Below, in pieces: positions 16,900-28,137 of a DNA stretch of 64,000 bases. The notes beneath the pieces are model-generated. The model searched no databases and was not told where the DNA came from. It was given only the letters and a program-made list of their open reading frames with translations. The translations under genes and the position numbers were made by a program. The stretch covers positions 2,879,501-2,943,500 of the forward strand of contig NZ_CP076413.1 of the NCBI RefSeq assembly GCF_021173085.1, in the 5' to 3' direction. Numbering within the stretch: position 1 is the first letter of the stretch; each line of letters opens with the position of its first letter. The DNA is from Ralstonia wenshanensis (GTDB taxonomy: Bacteria > Pseudomonadota > Gammaproteobacteria > Burkholderiales > Burkholderiaceae).

Positions 16900-18020
16900 G
16901 GGGCTTCCTGCATCGATGCGGCAAAGGCATCGATAAATTGCGCGTTTTCTTCGGGATTGCTGACCGTCACGCGCAGACAGTTGGTCAACAACGGGTGCAT
17001 TTTACTGACGTTTTTAATCAGAATCCGCCGATTGAGCAGGCGCTCGAACAAAGCGGCGGCATCGGGCACGCGCAGCAGGATGAAATTTGCCGCGCTCGGG
17101 AAGACCGTCACGCCGGGCTGGGCCGACAGTGCATCGATCAGTTTGGTGCGCTCGGCGCGCAGGGTCGCTGCCTGGGCATCCAGCACGTCCACGTGTTCAA
17201 GCATGAACTGGGCGGTGGCCTCGGTCAGCACATTTACGTTGTACGGCGGGCGCACCTTGTCCAACTCGGCGATCCACTTCGGGTGGCCTGCCACGTAGCC
17301 GAGGCGGATGCCGGCCAGGCCCAGCTTGGAGACGGTGCGCATCACCAGAAGGTGATCGAAATCGCGCAGGCGCGGCATCCAGCTGTGTTGCGCGAACGGC
17401 TGGTAGGCCTCGTCGACCACCACCAGGCTCTGGCACACCGGGCCGCGAGCCGCGCGGATAATCGCGTCCATGTCGGCCGCGTCGAACAGGTTACCGGTCG
17501 GGTTGTTCGGATACGCCAGGTAGATGACGGCAGGCTGGTGCTCGGTCATGGCGGCCAGCATGGCTTCACGGTCGAGCGTCAGGTCTGCCTTAAGCGGCAC
17601 GCCGACGAAGTTCAGGCCCAGCAGCTGCGCCGACATCGCGTACATCACGAAGCCCGGCACCGGCGCCAGCACGGTCGCGCCCGGCTTGGCCGCCGCAATG
17701 GCGATCAGGCTGATGATCTCGTCCGAACCGTTGCCCAGCAGCACCTCGGCGCCGGCCGGCACGTGCATCACCTGCTTGATCTGTGCCCTGAGCGTGTCGG
17801 CGGTCGGCACCGGGTAGCGATTGAGTGCGACTTCGGCCAGGCGCTTGCCCAATGCGTCGCGCAGCATTGCCGGCAGCGGATACGGGTTCTCCATCGCGTC
17901 CAGCTTGACCATGCCGGTCGCGTCGGGCACGTGGTACGCGCCCATGGCGCGGACGTCGTCGCGCACGATGCGGGCGAGCAGGTCATCCAGAGAGGCTTGG
18001 GCCGGAGCGGTGGCGGTCAT
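16896..18020 (-). CDS. hisC: Histidinol-phosphate aminotransferase
   Basis: A 374-residue PLP-dependent class I/II aminotransferase, seventh step. The start at 18020 ([11 protein letters not shown]) was chosen because residues from an alternative start at 18122 lie over the hisD end and are not conserved. [18 protein letters not shown], the Asn of [14 protein letters not shown] and the PLP-lysine motif [11 protein letters not shown] are visible. It overlaps hisB by four bases. Confidence 0.96.
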   Translation of the reverse strand: MTATAPAQASLDDLLARIVRDDVRAMGAYHVPDATGMVKLDAMENPYPLPAMLRDALGKRLAEVALNRYPVPTADTLRAQIKQVMHVPAGAEVLLGNGSDEIISLIAIAAAKPGATVLAPVPGFVMYAMSAQLLGLNFVGVPLKADLTLDREAMLAAMTEHQPAVIYLAYPNNPTGNLFDAADMDAIIRAARGPVCQSLVVVDEAYQPFAQHSWMPRLRDFDHLLVMRTVSKLGLAGIRLGYVAGHPKWIAELDKVRPPYNVNVLTEATAQFMLEHVDVLDAQAATLRAERTKLIDALSAQPGVTVFPSAANFILLRVPDAAALFERLLNRRILIKNVSKMHPLLTNCLRVTVSNPEENAQFIDAFAASMQEAP

Positions 18021-18036
18021 CGTTGTGCGGCGGGCG

Positions 18037-19365
18037 TTATTCGGACGTGGGACGTTGCAGGCGATATTCAGCACTGCGGGCATGCGCCTGCAGGCCTTCG
18101 CCGTAGGCCAGCTCGGCCGCAATTTCGCCCAGCATCTGCGCCCCGGCTTCGCTCACCTCGATCAGGCTGGAACGCTTGATGAAGTCGTACACGCCCAGGG
18201 GCGACGAGAAGCGCGCCGTGCGCGACGTGGGCAGCACGTGGTTCGGGCCCGCGCAGTAATCGCCCAGCGATTCGCTGGTGTACTTGCCGAGAAAGATCGC
18301 GCCGGCGTGGCGGATGCGCTCAGCCCACTGGCGCGGGTTCTCTGCCGAAATCTCCAGATGCTCGGGCGCGATGTCGTTGGCGATGTCGCACGCCTCTTCC
18401 ATGTCGCGCACCTTGACGAGCCCGCCACGGCCCGACAGCGACTCGGCAATCACGCTGCGGCGCGGCATGTCTTCAAGCTGGCGGTTGATGCTGGCTTCCA
18501 CCTGCGCGATGAACTCGGCGTTCGGACACAGCAGGATCGACTGGGCCAGCTCGTCGTGCTCGGCTTGCGAAAACAAGTCCATCGCCACCCAGTCCGGATC
18601 GGTCGTGCCATCGCAGATGACAAGGATTTCCGACGGACCGGCAATCATGTCGATGCCAACGGTGCCGAACACGCGACGCTTGGCAGCAGCCACATAGGCG
18701 TTACCCGGGCCGACGATCTTGTCGACGGCGGGAACGGTGTCCGTGCCATAAGCCAGCGCACCCACGGCCTGCGCGCCGCCGATGGTGAACACGCGGTCCA
18801 CGCCGGCGATGCAAGCCGCAGCCAGCACCAGCTCATTGCGCACGCCGCCGGGCGTGGGCACCACCATGATGATTTCCTTGACGCCGGCCACGCGCGCCGG
18901 AATCGCGTTCATCAACACCGATGACGGATACGCCGCCTTGCCGCCCGGCACGTAAATGCCCACGCGGTCGAGCGGCGTCACCTTCTGGCCAAGCACCGTG
19001 CCGTCAGCTTCGGCGTATTCCCAGCTGTGCGTCCCGCACTCGATCTTCTGCTTCTCGTGATACGCACGTACGCGGGCGGCAGCGGCTTCAAGTGCCGCGC
19101 GGCGCTTGGGCTCCAGGCCATCGAGCGCGGCTTGCAGGGTGGCCGGCGACAGTTCCAGCGCGGCCACGCTGTCGGCTTCGATGCGGTCGAAGCGGCGCGT
19201 GGCTTCCAGCACGGCGGCATCGCCGCGCGCCTTCACGTCGGCCAGGATCTGCGCGGCGGCGCGGTCAATGGCTTCGTCTTCGCTCGCTTCAAAAGCAAGC
19301 ACCTGGCGCAGTTGCGCCGCGAATCCGGCTTCAGCCGAGTCCAGCTTACGGATGGTCAGGCTCAT
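18037..19365 (-). CDS. hisD: Histidinol dehydrogenase
   Basis: A 442-residue zinc- and NAD-dependent enzyme for the last two oxidations to histidine. Conserved blocks include [50 protein letters not shown] and the zinc-site region [28 protein letters not shown] marks the C-terminal part. It overlaps the hisG end by four bases and sits 16 bases before hisC. Confidence 0.97.
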   Translation of the reverse strand: MSLTIRKLDSAEAGFAAQLRQVLAFEASEDEAIDRAAAQILADVKARGDAAVLEATRRFDRIEADSVAALELSPATLQAALDGLEPKRRAALEAAAARVRAYHEKQKIECGTHSWEYAEADGTVLGQKVTPLDRVGIYVPGGKAAYPSSVLMNAIPARVAGVKEIIMVVPTPGGVRNELVLAAACIAGVDRVFTIGGAQAVGALAYGTDTVPAVDKIVGPGNAYVAAAKRRVFGTVGIDMIAGPSEILVICDGTTDPDWVAMDLFSQAEHDELAQSILLCPNAEFIAQVEASINRQLEDMPRRSVIAESLSGRGGLVKVRDMEEACDIANDIAPEHLEISAENPRQWAERIRHAGAIFLGKYTSESLGDYCAGPNHVLPTSRTARFSSPLGVYDFIKRSSLIEVSEAGAQMLGEIAAELAYGEGLQAHARSAEYRLQRPTSE

Positions 19366-20051
19366 GCGGCTTCCCCAACGCGCGCGTCCGTCGCAGAGGC
19401 GCGCTCGAAAGCGTCGAGGATGGGCGCCAGCCGGTCGCGCTTGAGTTTCAGCGCAGCCTGGTTGACGACGAGTCGGGACGAGATCTGCACGATCTCTTCC
19501 ACCTCGACGAGGTTGTTCGCGCGCAGCGTGCCGCCCGTGCTGACCAGGTCGACGATGGCGTCAGCCAGGCCCACCAGCGGGCCCAGCTCCATCGAGCCAT
19601 ACAGCTTGATCAGGTCGACGTGCACGCCCTTCTTGGCGAAGTGCTCGCGCGCGGTATTCAGATACTTCGTCGCCACCGACAGGCGCGCACCCTGGCGCAC
19701 CGCGTTGGCGTAATCGAAGCCCTTGGGCACCGCCACCGACATGCGGCAGCGGGCAATGTTCAAATCGATGGGCGCATACAGGCCCGCCATGCCGTGCTCC
19801 ATCAGCACGTCGCGGCCGGCCACACCGAAGTCCGCCGCGCCGTATTGCACGTAGGTCGGCACGTCCGAAGCGCGCACGATGATCACGCGCAACGCCGGGT
19901 CAGAGGTGGGCAGAATCAGCTTGCGCGAGGTTTCCGGATCTTCGGTCACCTCGATGCCGGCAGCCTTCAGCAACGGCAGCGTCTCTTCAAAGATGCGCCC
20001 TTTGGACAGCGCCAGCGTGAGCTGGTTGGAGGCGGACTGGAATGCGTTCAT
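19362..20051 (-). CDS. hisG: ATP phosphoribosyltransferase, short form
   Basis: A 229-residue catalytic subunit for the first committed step. The start [20 protein letters not shown] is used; the longer frame overlaps mur[17 protein letters not shown], the PRPP loop [13 protein letters not shown] and the central core are present, but the C-terminal ACT-like regulatory domain of long HisG (about 80 residues more) is absent. Short HisG needs the HisZ subunit for activity and feedback by histidine. No hisZ is in this window. It begins 19 bases after murA. Confidence 0.96.
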   Translation of the reverse strand: MNAFQSASNQLTLALSKGRIFEETLPLLKAAGIEVTEDPETSRKLILPTSDPALRVIIVRASDVPTYVQYGAADFGVAGRDVLMEHGMAGLYAPIDLNIARCRMSVAVPKGFDYANAVRQGARLSVATKYLNTAREHFAKKGVHVDLIKLYGSMELGPLVGLADAIVDLVSTGGTLRANNLVEVEEIVQISSRLVVNQAALKLKRDRLAPILDAFERASATDARVGEAA

Positions 20052-20070
20052 GGCCGGCGGGTTCCTTACC

Positions 20071-21671
<1,601 letters not shown>

Positions 21672-21730
21672 AGCCGTCCCTTCTCCTGCAAAACGTTAGG
21701 GTGAGCGTCGTTCGTTTTGTTATCGACGCA

Positions 21731-22519
21731 TCAATGGCGCAGCTTGTAGCCCGTGCGCAGCATCTGCAGGGCCAATCCCCCCACCACGACCAACGCGATC
21801 AGCATCACGCCGAGGCTCGTCGTCACCGGCACATCGGACACGCCGAAGAAGCCGTAGCGGAAGCCGTCGATCATGTAGAAGAACGGGTTGGCGTGGGACA
21901 CCGCCTGCCAGAACGGCGGCAGTGAATGAATCGAATAGAACACGCCCGCCAGGAAGGTGGCCGGCACGATCAGAAAGTTCTGGAACGCCGCAAGCTGATC
22001 GAACTTTTCAGCCCAGATACCGGCAATCAGCCCCAGCGTGCCGAGCACGCTCGCGCCCAGCACAGCAAACACGATGATCCACAGCGGCTGCGCGAAGTGC
22101 AGATGCGCAAACAAGGTCGTCACAACCAGCACGCCCGTACCCACCGCCAGACCGCGAATGACGGACGCGCACACGTACGCACCGAACATCTCCCAGTGCG
22201 ACAGGGGCGGCAGCATGATGAACACCAGGTTGCCGGTGATCTTCGACTGGATGAGCGACGAAGAGCTGTTAGCAAACGCGTTCTGCAGCACGCTCATCAT
22301 CACCAGACCAGGCACCAGGAAAGCGGTGTAGCTCAACTGGTCGAACACCTTCACGCGGTCTTCCAGCACGTGGCCGAAGATCAGGAGATACAGCAGCGCG
22401 GTCAGCACCGGCGCGGCCACGGTCTGGAAGCTCACCTTCCAGAAGCGCAGCACTTCCTTGTACAACAGCGTGCGGAAACCGACCCAGCGGCCCGGCAAGC
22501 TCTCGGGAATGGCGTTCAT
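21731..22519 (-). CDS. ABC-2 type permease, YadH-like
   Basis: A 262-residue inner-membrane protein with six predicted helices and the ABC-2 signature region near its end (GVFYSIHSLPPFWQAVSHANPFFYMIDGFRYGFFG). It closely resembles E. coli YadH in that motif and in overall length. It overlaps the ATPase gene by four bases. Substrate is unknown; ABC-2 exporters often move lipids, polysaccharides or drugs. Confidence 0.9.
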   Translation of the reverse strand: MNAIPESLPGRWVGFRTLLYKEVLRFWKVSFQTVAAPVLTALLYLLIFGHVLEDRVKVFDQLSYTAFLVPGLVMMSVLQNAFANSSSSLIQSKITGNLVFIMLPPLSHWEMFGAYVCASVIRGLAVGTGVLVVTTLFAHLHFAQPLWIIVFAVLGASVLGTLGLIAGIWAEKFDQLAAFQNFLIVPATFLAGVFYSIHSLPPFWQAVSHANPFFYMIDGFRYGFFGVSDVPVTTSLGVMLIALVVVGGLALQMLRTGYKLRH

Positions 22520-23481
22520 GCAGCGGGCTCCAGCGCAGAATCGGGAATGGCGGGCGTCTGAGGCCCCACGGGCAAGCCACCTTCGCGGCGCATGATCTGC
22601 ACGAACACGTCTTCCAGATCCGCCTTGGCGACTTCCATGTCGTCGATCTCACAGCCGGCGAGGCGGCACGTAGCGAGAATCTGTTCGACCTCGCCATAGC
22701 CCGACAAGCGCAGGCGCACGCCACGCTCGCCGTGGTTGCCCGGCAAGCGCAGGCCTTCCAGCGACGCGGGCAGCGCTCCCTTCGAAAAGCTCAGCACCAG
22801 TTGCAGCCCGGCAAATTGCGACAGCAGATTCGCCGTGCGATCGAGCGCCACCACTTCGCCAAACTTGAGCATGGCGATGCGGTCGCACAGGGATTCGGCT
22901 TCTTCCAGGTAATGCGTGGTCAGCACGACAGTGTGGCCCTCGCGATTCAGGCGCGAGATGAATTTCCACAGCGTCTGGCGCAACTCGACGTCCACCCCGG
23001 CGGTCGGCTCGTCCAACACGATCACGGGCGGGCGGTGTACCAGCGCCTGCGCCACGAGCACGCGGCGCTTCATGCCGCCCGAGAGCGCGCGCATGTTGGC
23101 GTCGGCCTTGTTGGTCAGGTCCAGGTTGGCCATGACCTCGTCGATCCAGTCGTCGTTCTTGGTCAGGCCGAAGTAGCCCGACTGCAGGCGCAGCGTTTCG
23201 CGCACCGTGAAGAACGGATCGAACACCAGTTCCTGCGGCACCACGCCGAGCTTGCGGCGGGCCATGCGGTAGTCGGTGACAACGTCGTGACCAAGCACGC
23301 GCACGTGGCCGGAATCGGCACGATTCAGGCCAGCGAGGATGGAGATCAGCGTGGTCTTGCCCGCGCCGTTGGGGCCCAGCAGGCCGAAAAACTCGCCCTG
23401 CTCGACAGACAGGCTCACGCCCTTTAGCGCTTGCAACGACTTGTAGCGCTTGCGGACGTCAGCGATTTCGATGGCTTTCAT
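22516..23481 (-). CDS. ABC exporter ATPase, YadG-like
   Basis: A 321-residue nucleotide-binding subunit. Walker A is in LLGPNGAGKTT, the signature is LSGGMKRRVLVAQAL, Walker B is VIVLDEPTAGVD, and the switch His is in TTHYLEEAE. The tracts NPFFTV-like and GVDVELRQTLWKF recall YadG. The ATG at 23481 is preferred to an in-frame TTG at 23490. It partners the downstream permease. A consensus -10 lies in the 250-base gap upstream, so these genes may also be transcribed independently of mla. Confidence 0.9.
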   Translation of the reverse strand: MKAIEIADVRKRYKSLQALKGVSLSVEQGEFFGLLGPNGAGKTTLISILAGLNRADSGHVRVLGHDVVTDYRMARRKLGVVPQELVFDPFFTVRETLRLQSGYFGLTKNDDWIDEVMANLDLTNKADANMRALSGGMKRRVLVAQALVHRPPVIVLDEPTAGVDVELRQTLWKFISRLNREGHTVVLTTHYLEEAESLCDRIAMLKFGEVVALDRTANLLSQFAGLQLVLSFSKGALPASLEGLRLPGNHGERGVRLRLSGYGEVEQILATCRLAGCEIDDMEVAKADLEDVFVQIMRREGGLPVGPQTPAIPDSALEPAA

Positions 23482-23584
23482 GGCCGACAAAGTGAACTAC
23501 TCTGCGCATATCGAGGCCGTGGATCGACACGATCATGACGGCCGCGGATGCCGCACATGGCAGCGGCAGAGCGACAAACCCAGA

Positions 23585-23590
23585 ATTATA
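23585..23590 (-). promoter_or_regulatory. Candidate internal promoter before the YadG-like gene
   Basis: A perfect TATAAT on the minus strand lies about 100 bases before the ATPase start, in a 240-base gap after mlaB. The -35 region is a poor match. It would allow yadGH-ibaG-murA-his transcription separate from mla. Confidence 0.45.
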
Positions 23591-23731
23591 GGGGAACTGC
23601 ACCAACTCACGGCGCCGCACCCTGCGACGCTAAACCGCGAATGCCAGGGCGCGCGCGACGCCTCGGCCGGAGCGCGGCATCGCGATGACGGGTTCGGGGG
23701 CATCACCCCGCGCCCCGCACCGGACGCCGCG

Positions 23732-24097
23732 TCAATGTCGAGCGTGATGGGGGGCAGCAAGGGCTGGCGCGACGGCCAGCAGAGACTCCACGCCGTAAAG
23801 CGTGGCGAGGTTGGACAGCGCCTGCGGAGCGCCTGCGATATCGAGCACGATACCGGCGCTCTGTGCCGTGCGCTGCCACGACAGCAGCACCGCCAGCGCA
23901 GAAGAATCGACCTGCGACAAGCCAGCGCAATCGACGTGCAGCGCGGCATTGCCGGCTTCGCGCGCTTGGCCGAGCTGAGCCTCGCCCTCGCGCAGAACGC
24001 GCGGCGCTTCGCGGTGAGTCAGCGGGCCGGACAAGGTCAACATGGTGGAAATGGATGCGTCAGAAAAAGAAACAGCGGCCAGAGTTGACCGCTGCAT
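23732..24097 (-). CDS. mlaB: STAS-domain protein MlaB
   Basis: A 121-residue cytosolic STAS-domain subunit that stabilises the MlaFE ATPase-permease complex. The core LTLSGPLTHREAP and the conserved loop DCAGLSQVDSSALAVLLSWQR match STAS/MlaB. Start at 24097 is 20 bases after mlaC; an internal ATG at 24043 would also keep the STAS core but has no visible ribosome binding site. The C-terminus is Ala/His-rich. Confidence 0.88.
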   Translation of the reverse strand: MQRSTLAAVSFSDASISTMLTLSGPLTHREAPRVLREGEAQLGQAREAGNAALHVDCAGLSQVDSSALAVLLSWQRTAQSAGIVLDIAGAPQALSNLATLYGVESLLAVAPALAAPHHARH

Positions 24098-24117
24098 CGA
24101 TTCTACCGGAAGGCTGC

Positions 24118-24753
24118 TTACTTTGCCGGGCCCTTCTCGAGCTGCGAGTTGCGCTCGTTCAGGAAGCTCACCAGGCCGGCCACGCCGCCACGCTTGCTGA
24201 TGACATCGGCAAACTGGTTCTTGTACGTTTCAGACAGCCACAGGCCGCTGATGTTGATGTCGTACACCTTCCAGCCACCGGCCGTCTTTTCCAGGCGGTA
24301 GTCCAGGGCCACCGGCTCGCCGTTGTTGTTCACGGTCGAGCGCACCACCACGTCGGTGTCATCTGCTGCTGCACGGAACGGCTTGTACGAAACGGTCTGG
24401 TTCTTCACGTTCGACAGCGCGCCGGCGTAAGTGCGGATGAGCAACGTCTTGAAGCCTTCCTGGATCTGCTGTTGCTGCTCCGGCGATGCCTGGTTCCAGA
24501 ATCGGCCCATGGCGATTTGCGTGGTGCGCTTGAAATCGGCACGCGGCACGATCTTCTGGTCGACGAGCTGGAACACCTTGCTCATGTTGCCGCCGCGCAG
24601 TTCCGGATCGCTCTTGATGGTGGTGAGCACGTCGTCCACTGCCGTCTTGACGGTGGTCTGTGCATCAGCTTCTTGGGCGTGGACCGGCGCGGCTGCAACG
24701 GCAGCCGTCAGGGTGAGTCCGGCAAACAGGGAGCGGAGGAGCTTGTTCAACAT
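24118..24753 (-). CDS. mlaC: Phospholipid-binding periplasmic chaperone MlaC
   Basis: A 211-residue soluble periplasmic carrier shuttling phospholipid between the MlaA outer-membrane complex and MlaFEDB. A signal peptide ends near APVHA. The Tol_Tol_Ttg2 domain follows, with VDQKIVPRADFKRTTQIAMGRFW and the later YDINISGLWLSETYKNQF tract. It ends in a Lys-rich tail. It follows mlaA after a 152-base spacer with hairpins. Confidence 0.94.
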   Translation of the reverse strand: MLNKLLRSLFAGLTLTAAVAAAPVHAQEADAQTTVKTAVDDVLTTIKSDPELRGGNMSKVFQLVDQKIVPRADFKRTTQIAMGRFWNQASPEQQQQIQEGFKTLLIRTYAGALSNVKNQTVSYKPFRAAADDTDVVVRSTVNNNGEPVALDYRLEKTAGGWKVYDINISGLWLSETYKNQFADVISKRGGVAGLVSFLNERNSQLEKGPAK

Positions 24754-24905
24754 ATCGCGTCCTTATAGTGTGATTTTCGGGTCGCTTGCAGCGCGTTCGC
24801 CACAATCTTGTTGGCGATTAGAACAGACCGCCCGCAGGCAAGTTCGTGCGGGCCGGCCAGTTTTACGCCTTGTCACCTTTGAGGCGACCTTGTTACGTGT
24901 GTCGA
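24754..24905 (-). other. Structured spacer between mlaA and mlaC
   Basis: The 152-base gap holds a 6-bp stem CCCGCA/TGCGGG (24831-24836 with 24847-24852) and a second, bulged stem around 24799-24816. A TATAAG-like hexamer lies just before mlaC. No coding frame is evident. It may be an mRNA processing or secondary-promoter site. Confidence 0.35.
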
Positions 24906-25709
24906 TCAGCGACGGAACACCGGCCAGTTGGGGGTAAAGCGCTGGTACGGCGAGACCGTGGCGTCACCGGTATCCGGCGAGGTCTTGTTGTCCTGATCTT
25001 CCGGCAGGTTGCCGTCATAGATCAGGTAGCGACGGCGCTGCAGGTAGGCATCGCGCAGGAACGTGTACTTGTCGACAGCGGCCTGTTCGAGCACGTTGCT
25101 GGCCCCAAGCAGGTTCGCGCGCACGTCCACCACGCGTAGCGCAGCCAGCGAGTAGGTGACTGCGCTGTCGTGCCAGTACGTGAGCGGATCCATCTGCCAG
25201 TCGACCAGGAACCCCACGGTGTCACGCGCGGTGCTGGGCCCGAGCAGCGGCCAAACGACGTACGGGCCCGACGGCACGCCCCACACACCCAGCGTCTGAC
25301 CGAAGTCTTCCTTGTGCTTGGGCAGGCCGGCGTCCGACGCAATGTCGATCAGGCCACCCAGACCCAGCACGGTATTGATCGCCACGCGCATGGTGTCTTC
25401 CAGCGCGGCCGTGCCCTTCAACTGCAGCAGATTGTTGACGGCCGAATAGACATCGCCCGCGTTCGAGAAGAAATTCGACACTGCCGTGCGCGCCGGAGAC
25501 GGCACCACATCGACATACGTTTGCGCGACCGGCTTCAGCACGCCCTTGTCGAGGTCCTCGTTGATACGGAAGACTTCGCGGTTGAACGGCTCGATCGGAT
25601 CGGCCGGATTGGCATTCGGCCCCGTCGCACAGCCAGCCAGCAGCGTGGCGCCAGCTGCCACGGCCAGCGCAAAGCTGCGCAGCGTACGGATGGATGTCGT
25701 TGTTTTCAT
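24906..25709 (-). CDS. mlaA: Outer-membrane lipoprotein MlaA (VacJ)
   Basis: A 267-residue lipoprotein with lipobox LLAGC after an 18-25 residue signal. It extracts phospholipids from the outer leaflet of the outer membrane with a porin partner. Conserved blocks DPIEPFNREVFRINEDLDK, NFFSN and DFGQTLGVWGVPSGPYVVWPLLGPST define the VacJ family. Unlike E. coli, where mlaA is unlinked, it sits inside the operon between mlaD and mlaC, as is common in Burkholderiales. Confidence 0.95.
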   Translation of the reverse strand: MKTTTSIRTLRSFALAVAAGATLLAGCATGPNANPADPIEPFNREVFRINEDLDKGVLKPVAQTYVDVVPSPARTAVSNFFSNAGDVYSAVNNLLQLKGTAALEDTMRVAINTVLGLGGLIDIASDAGLPKHKEDFGQTLGVWGVPSGPYVVWPLLGPSTARDTVGFLVDWQMDPLTYWHDSAVTYSLAALRVVDVRANLLGASNVLEQAAVDKYTFLRDAYLQRRRYLIYDGNLPEDQDNKTSPDTGDATVSPYQRFTPNWPVFRR

Positions 25710-25712
25710 GAT

Positions 25713-26234
25713 TTATTTGCTCCCACTGCCCTCAGCCGGCTTGGCTCCGCCGGCGCTGCCATTTGCGCTGCCGGCACCGGCATCCGCAGCCTTGCTGTAC
25801 AGGAACTGGCTGATCAGGTTTTCCAGCACCACCGCCGACTGCGTCATCGTGATCTTGCTGCCGCTGGCAAGCATGGCCGAGTCGCCGCCCGGCTCGATAC
25901 CGATGTATTGCTCGCCCAGCAGACCCGAGGTGAGGACCTTGGCCGAACTGTCTTTCGGAAACTGATAGCGCTGATCCATGTCGAGCACCGCGATGGCCTG
26001 GTAGCTCTTGTCGTCGAAGAGGATCTGCGACACACGGCCGACCACCACCCCCGAACTCTTGACCGGAGCCCGCACCTTCAACCCGCCGATGTTGTCGAAG
26101 GCGGCCTTCACCTGGTAAGTCTTGGCAAACGAGAACGAACTCATATTGCCCGCTTTGAGCGCCAGGAATAGCAGCGCAATGATGCCCACCAGTACGAACA
26201 GGCCGACCCAGAAATCGAGGACGCTTTTACGCAT
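25713..26234 (-). CDS. mlaD: MCE-domain substrate-binding protein MlaD
   Basis: A 173-residue inner-membrane-anchored protein. One N-terminal helix (about 7-26) precedes a single MCE domain with the conserved GLKVRAPVKSSGVVVGRV and GLLGEQYIGIEPGG segments. It forms the hexameric lipid conduit on MlaE. The tail is Gly/Ala-rich. It is only three bases from mlaA. Confidence 0.95.
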   Translation of the reverse strand: MRKSVLDFWVGLFVLVGIIALLFLALKAGNMSSFSFAKTYQVKAAFDNIGGLKVRAPVKSSGVVVGRVSQILFDDKSYQAIAVLDMDQRYQFPKDSSAKVLTSGLLGEQYIGIEPGGDSAMLASGSKITMTQSAVVLENLISQFLYSKAADAGAGSANGSAGGAKPAEGSGSK

Positions 26235-26271
26235 GATCTTTTCTCGTTGAACGCTAACGACAACCGGCGGC

Positions 26272-27039
26272 TCAGCTGAACATCAGTGCCGTGAGCACGA
26301 AATCCAGCGCCAGCACGGTGAGCGACGCGATCACCACCGTCCGGGTAGTCGCGCGCGAGACGCCTTCCGGCGTGGCCTTGGCCTCATAGCCCTGATACAG
26401 CGCAATGAAGGTAACCGCCACACCAAACACGACACTCTTGATGACGCCGTTCAGCACGTCGTCCATGACATCCACGCCGGCCTGCATCTGCGACCAGAAC
26501 GCCCCGGGGTCTACGCCAATCAACCCGACCCCGACGAAGTATCCGCCCAGAATACCGACCGCACTGAAAATCGCCGCCAGCAGCGGCATGGCAATGAAGC
26601 CCGCCCAGAAGCGCGGCGCCAGCACGCGGGCCAGCGGATCGACGGCCATCATTTCCATGGCGATCAGTTGCTCGCCGGCTTTCATCAGGCCAATCTCGGC
26701 CGTGAGCGAGGTACCGGCGCGACCAGCAAAGAGCAGCGCCGTCACCACCGGCCCCAGTTCGCGCACCAGCGACAGCGCCACCAGCAGGCCCAGCGCCTGC
26801 TCGGAGCCGTAGCGGTTGAGCGTGTTGTATCCCTGCAAGCCAAGCACGAAGCCAACGAACAGCCCCGATACGGCAATGATGATGAACGAATCATTGCCGA
26901 CAAAGCGCAGTTGCTCGATCACCAGACGCGGGCGGCGCAGCACGTCGCCGGAAGCACCAATGAGCGAAATCAACGTGCGCGCCGCATAGCCGAAGCGGCC
27001 GATCAGCACCAGAACGAAGCGGCCGATGGCGGAAATCAT
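26272..27039 (-). CDS. mlaE: Phospholipid ABC transporter permease MlaE
   Basis: A 255-residue permease of the MlaE/TTC0482 family with five to six helices. Conserved tracts include GNDSFIIIAVSGLFVGFVLGLQG, LVRELGPVVTALLFAGRAGTSLTAEIG and MMAVDPLARVLAPRFWAG. The start overlaps the mlaF stop by four bases. It is the membrane core of the Mla complex. Confidence 0.96.
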   Translation of the reverse strand: MISAIGRFVLVLIGRFGYAARTLISLIGASGDVLRRPRLVIEQLRFVGNDSFIIIAVSGLFVGFVLGLQGYNTLNRYGSEQALGLLVALSLVRELGPVVTALLFAGRAGTSLTAEIGLMKAGEQLIAMEMMAVDPLARVLAPRFWAGFIAMPLLAAIFSAVGILGGYFVGVGLIGVDPGAFWSQMQAGVDVMDDVLNGVIKSVVFGVAVTFIALYQGYEAKATPEGVSRATTRTVVIASLTVLALDFVLTALMFS

Positions 27040-27869
27040 TGCGCACCTCCGGTCTTGCCCAGACCGAAGTCATCGGCCAGCGGCGCTCCGGGATAGTGGA
27101 ACGGCACGGGGCCGTCCGCCTCGCCGTGCACGAACTGGCGCACGAACGGATCGGTCGACGCGGTCAGCTCTGCCGGCGTGCCCTGGGCGGCAATACCGCC
27201 GTTGGCAATGAAATAGACGTAATCGGCGATGTGGAACGTCTCCTGCACGTCGTGCGAGACGATGATGCTGGTCGCGCCCAGCGCGTCGTTCAACTTGCGG
27301 ATGAGCGACGCGGTCAAACCCAGCGAGATCGGATCCAGCCCCGCGAACGGCTCGTCGTAGAGGATGAGCGACGGATCGAGCGCAATCGCCCGCGCCAACG
27401 CCACGCGCCGCGCCATGCCGCCGGAAATCTCCGAGGGCATCAGGTCGCGCGCACCGCGCAGGCCGACCGCGTTGAGTTTCATCAGCACCAGATCGCGGAT
27501 GAGGGCTTCGGGCAGCTCGGTATGTTCGCGCAGTGGAAATGCCACATTGTCGAAGACGGACAAATCAGTAAACAGCGCCCCGAACTGGAACAGCATGCCC
27601 ATCTGGCGGCGCGCCGCGTACAGCGCACGCTTGTCCATGGCGCCGATGTCCTGGCCGTGTACGCGCACAGTGCCGGCGGCGGCGGCCACTTGGCCGCCAA
27701 TCAACCGGAGAATTGTCGTCTTGCCGCAACCGGAGCCGCCCATGACGGCCACCACCCTGCCCTTGGGCACGCGCATGCACAGGCCGGACAGGATGCGCCG
27801 CGCGCCTGGCTGATAGGCGAAATCGACCTGATCGAGTTCGACAACGGCGTTGGAAGGCTGGGTGGACAC
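27036..27869 (-). CDS. mlaF: Phospholipid ABC transporter ATPase MlaF
   Basis: A 277-residue ATPase powering phospholipid transport. Walker A is in VMGGSGCGKTT, the Q-loop in LFQFGALF, the signature EISGGMARRVALARA, Walker B LILYDEPFAGLD and the switch His in IVSHDVQETF. The C-terminal extension is of the MlaF type. It is the first gene of the long mla-his-tat run; a consensus -10 lies about 110 bases upstream. Confidence 0.96.
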   Translation of the reverse strand: MSTQPSNAVVELDQVDFAYQPGARRILSGLCMRVPKGRVVAVMGGSGCGKTTILRLIGGQVAAAAGTVRVHGQDIGAMDKRALYAARRQMGMLFQFGALFTDLSVFDNVAFPLREHTELPEALIRDLVLMKLNAVGLRGARDLMPSEISGGMARRVALARAIALDPSLILYDEPFAGLDPISLGLTASLIRKLNDALGATSIIVSHDVQETFHIADYVYFIANGGIAAQGTPAELTASTDPFVRQFVHGEADGPVPFHYPGAPLADDFGLGKTGGAQ

Positions 27870-27978
27870 GGTGGAGGTCGGTGCAGAGGGCTCGGCAGGT
27901 TGGCGGCTTCATGCTGCCGCATCTCGTTGTCTTGACGACCGCAGACCCGCCAACAAGGGCGGCTTCGCGCGGCCCGCC

Positions 27979-28008
27979 ATTATAGGTGGAAACCCGCGTA
28001 GCCCGTCA
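27979..28008 (-). promoter_or_regulatory. Promoter for the mla-murA-his-tat run
   Basis: On the minus strand, TATAAT (27979-27984) follows TGACGG (28003-28008) with an 18-base spacer, giving a leader of about 105 bases before mlaF. It is the best sigma-70 match ahead of the run. Confidence 0.6.
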
Positions 28009-28137
28009 GTCACGCCTTTCTTACCGACAGTTTGTGTGGCTTGTTCGCCGCGCCATGGGTTTTCGGGTCTTGCGGGATGCTGAAAGTGGTGCGCCTGCGA
28101 AGTCGGTCTTGGCGGCGCGGGCAGAAACGAAAGTGCC

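Noticed and set aside
20052-20070. Histidine attenuator leader before hisG
   Set aside because: Only 19 bases separate murA and hisG and there is no His-codon run, so classical attenuation as in enterics is absent.
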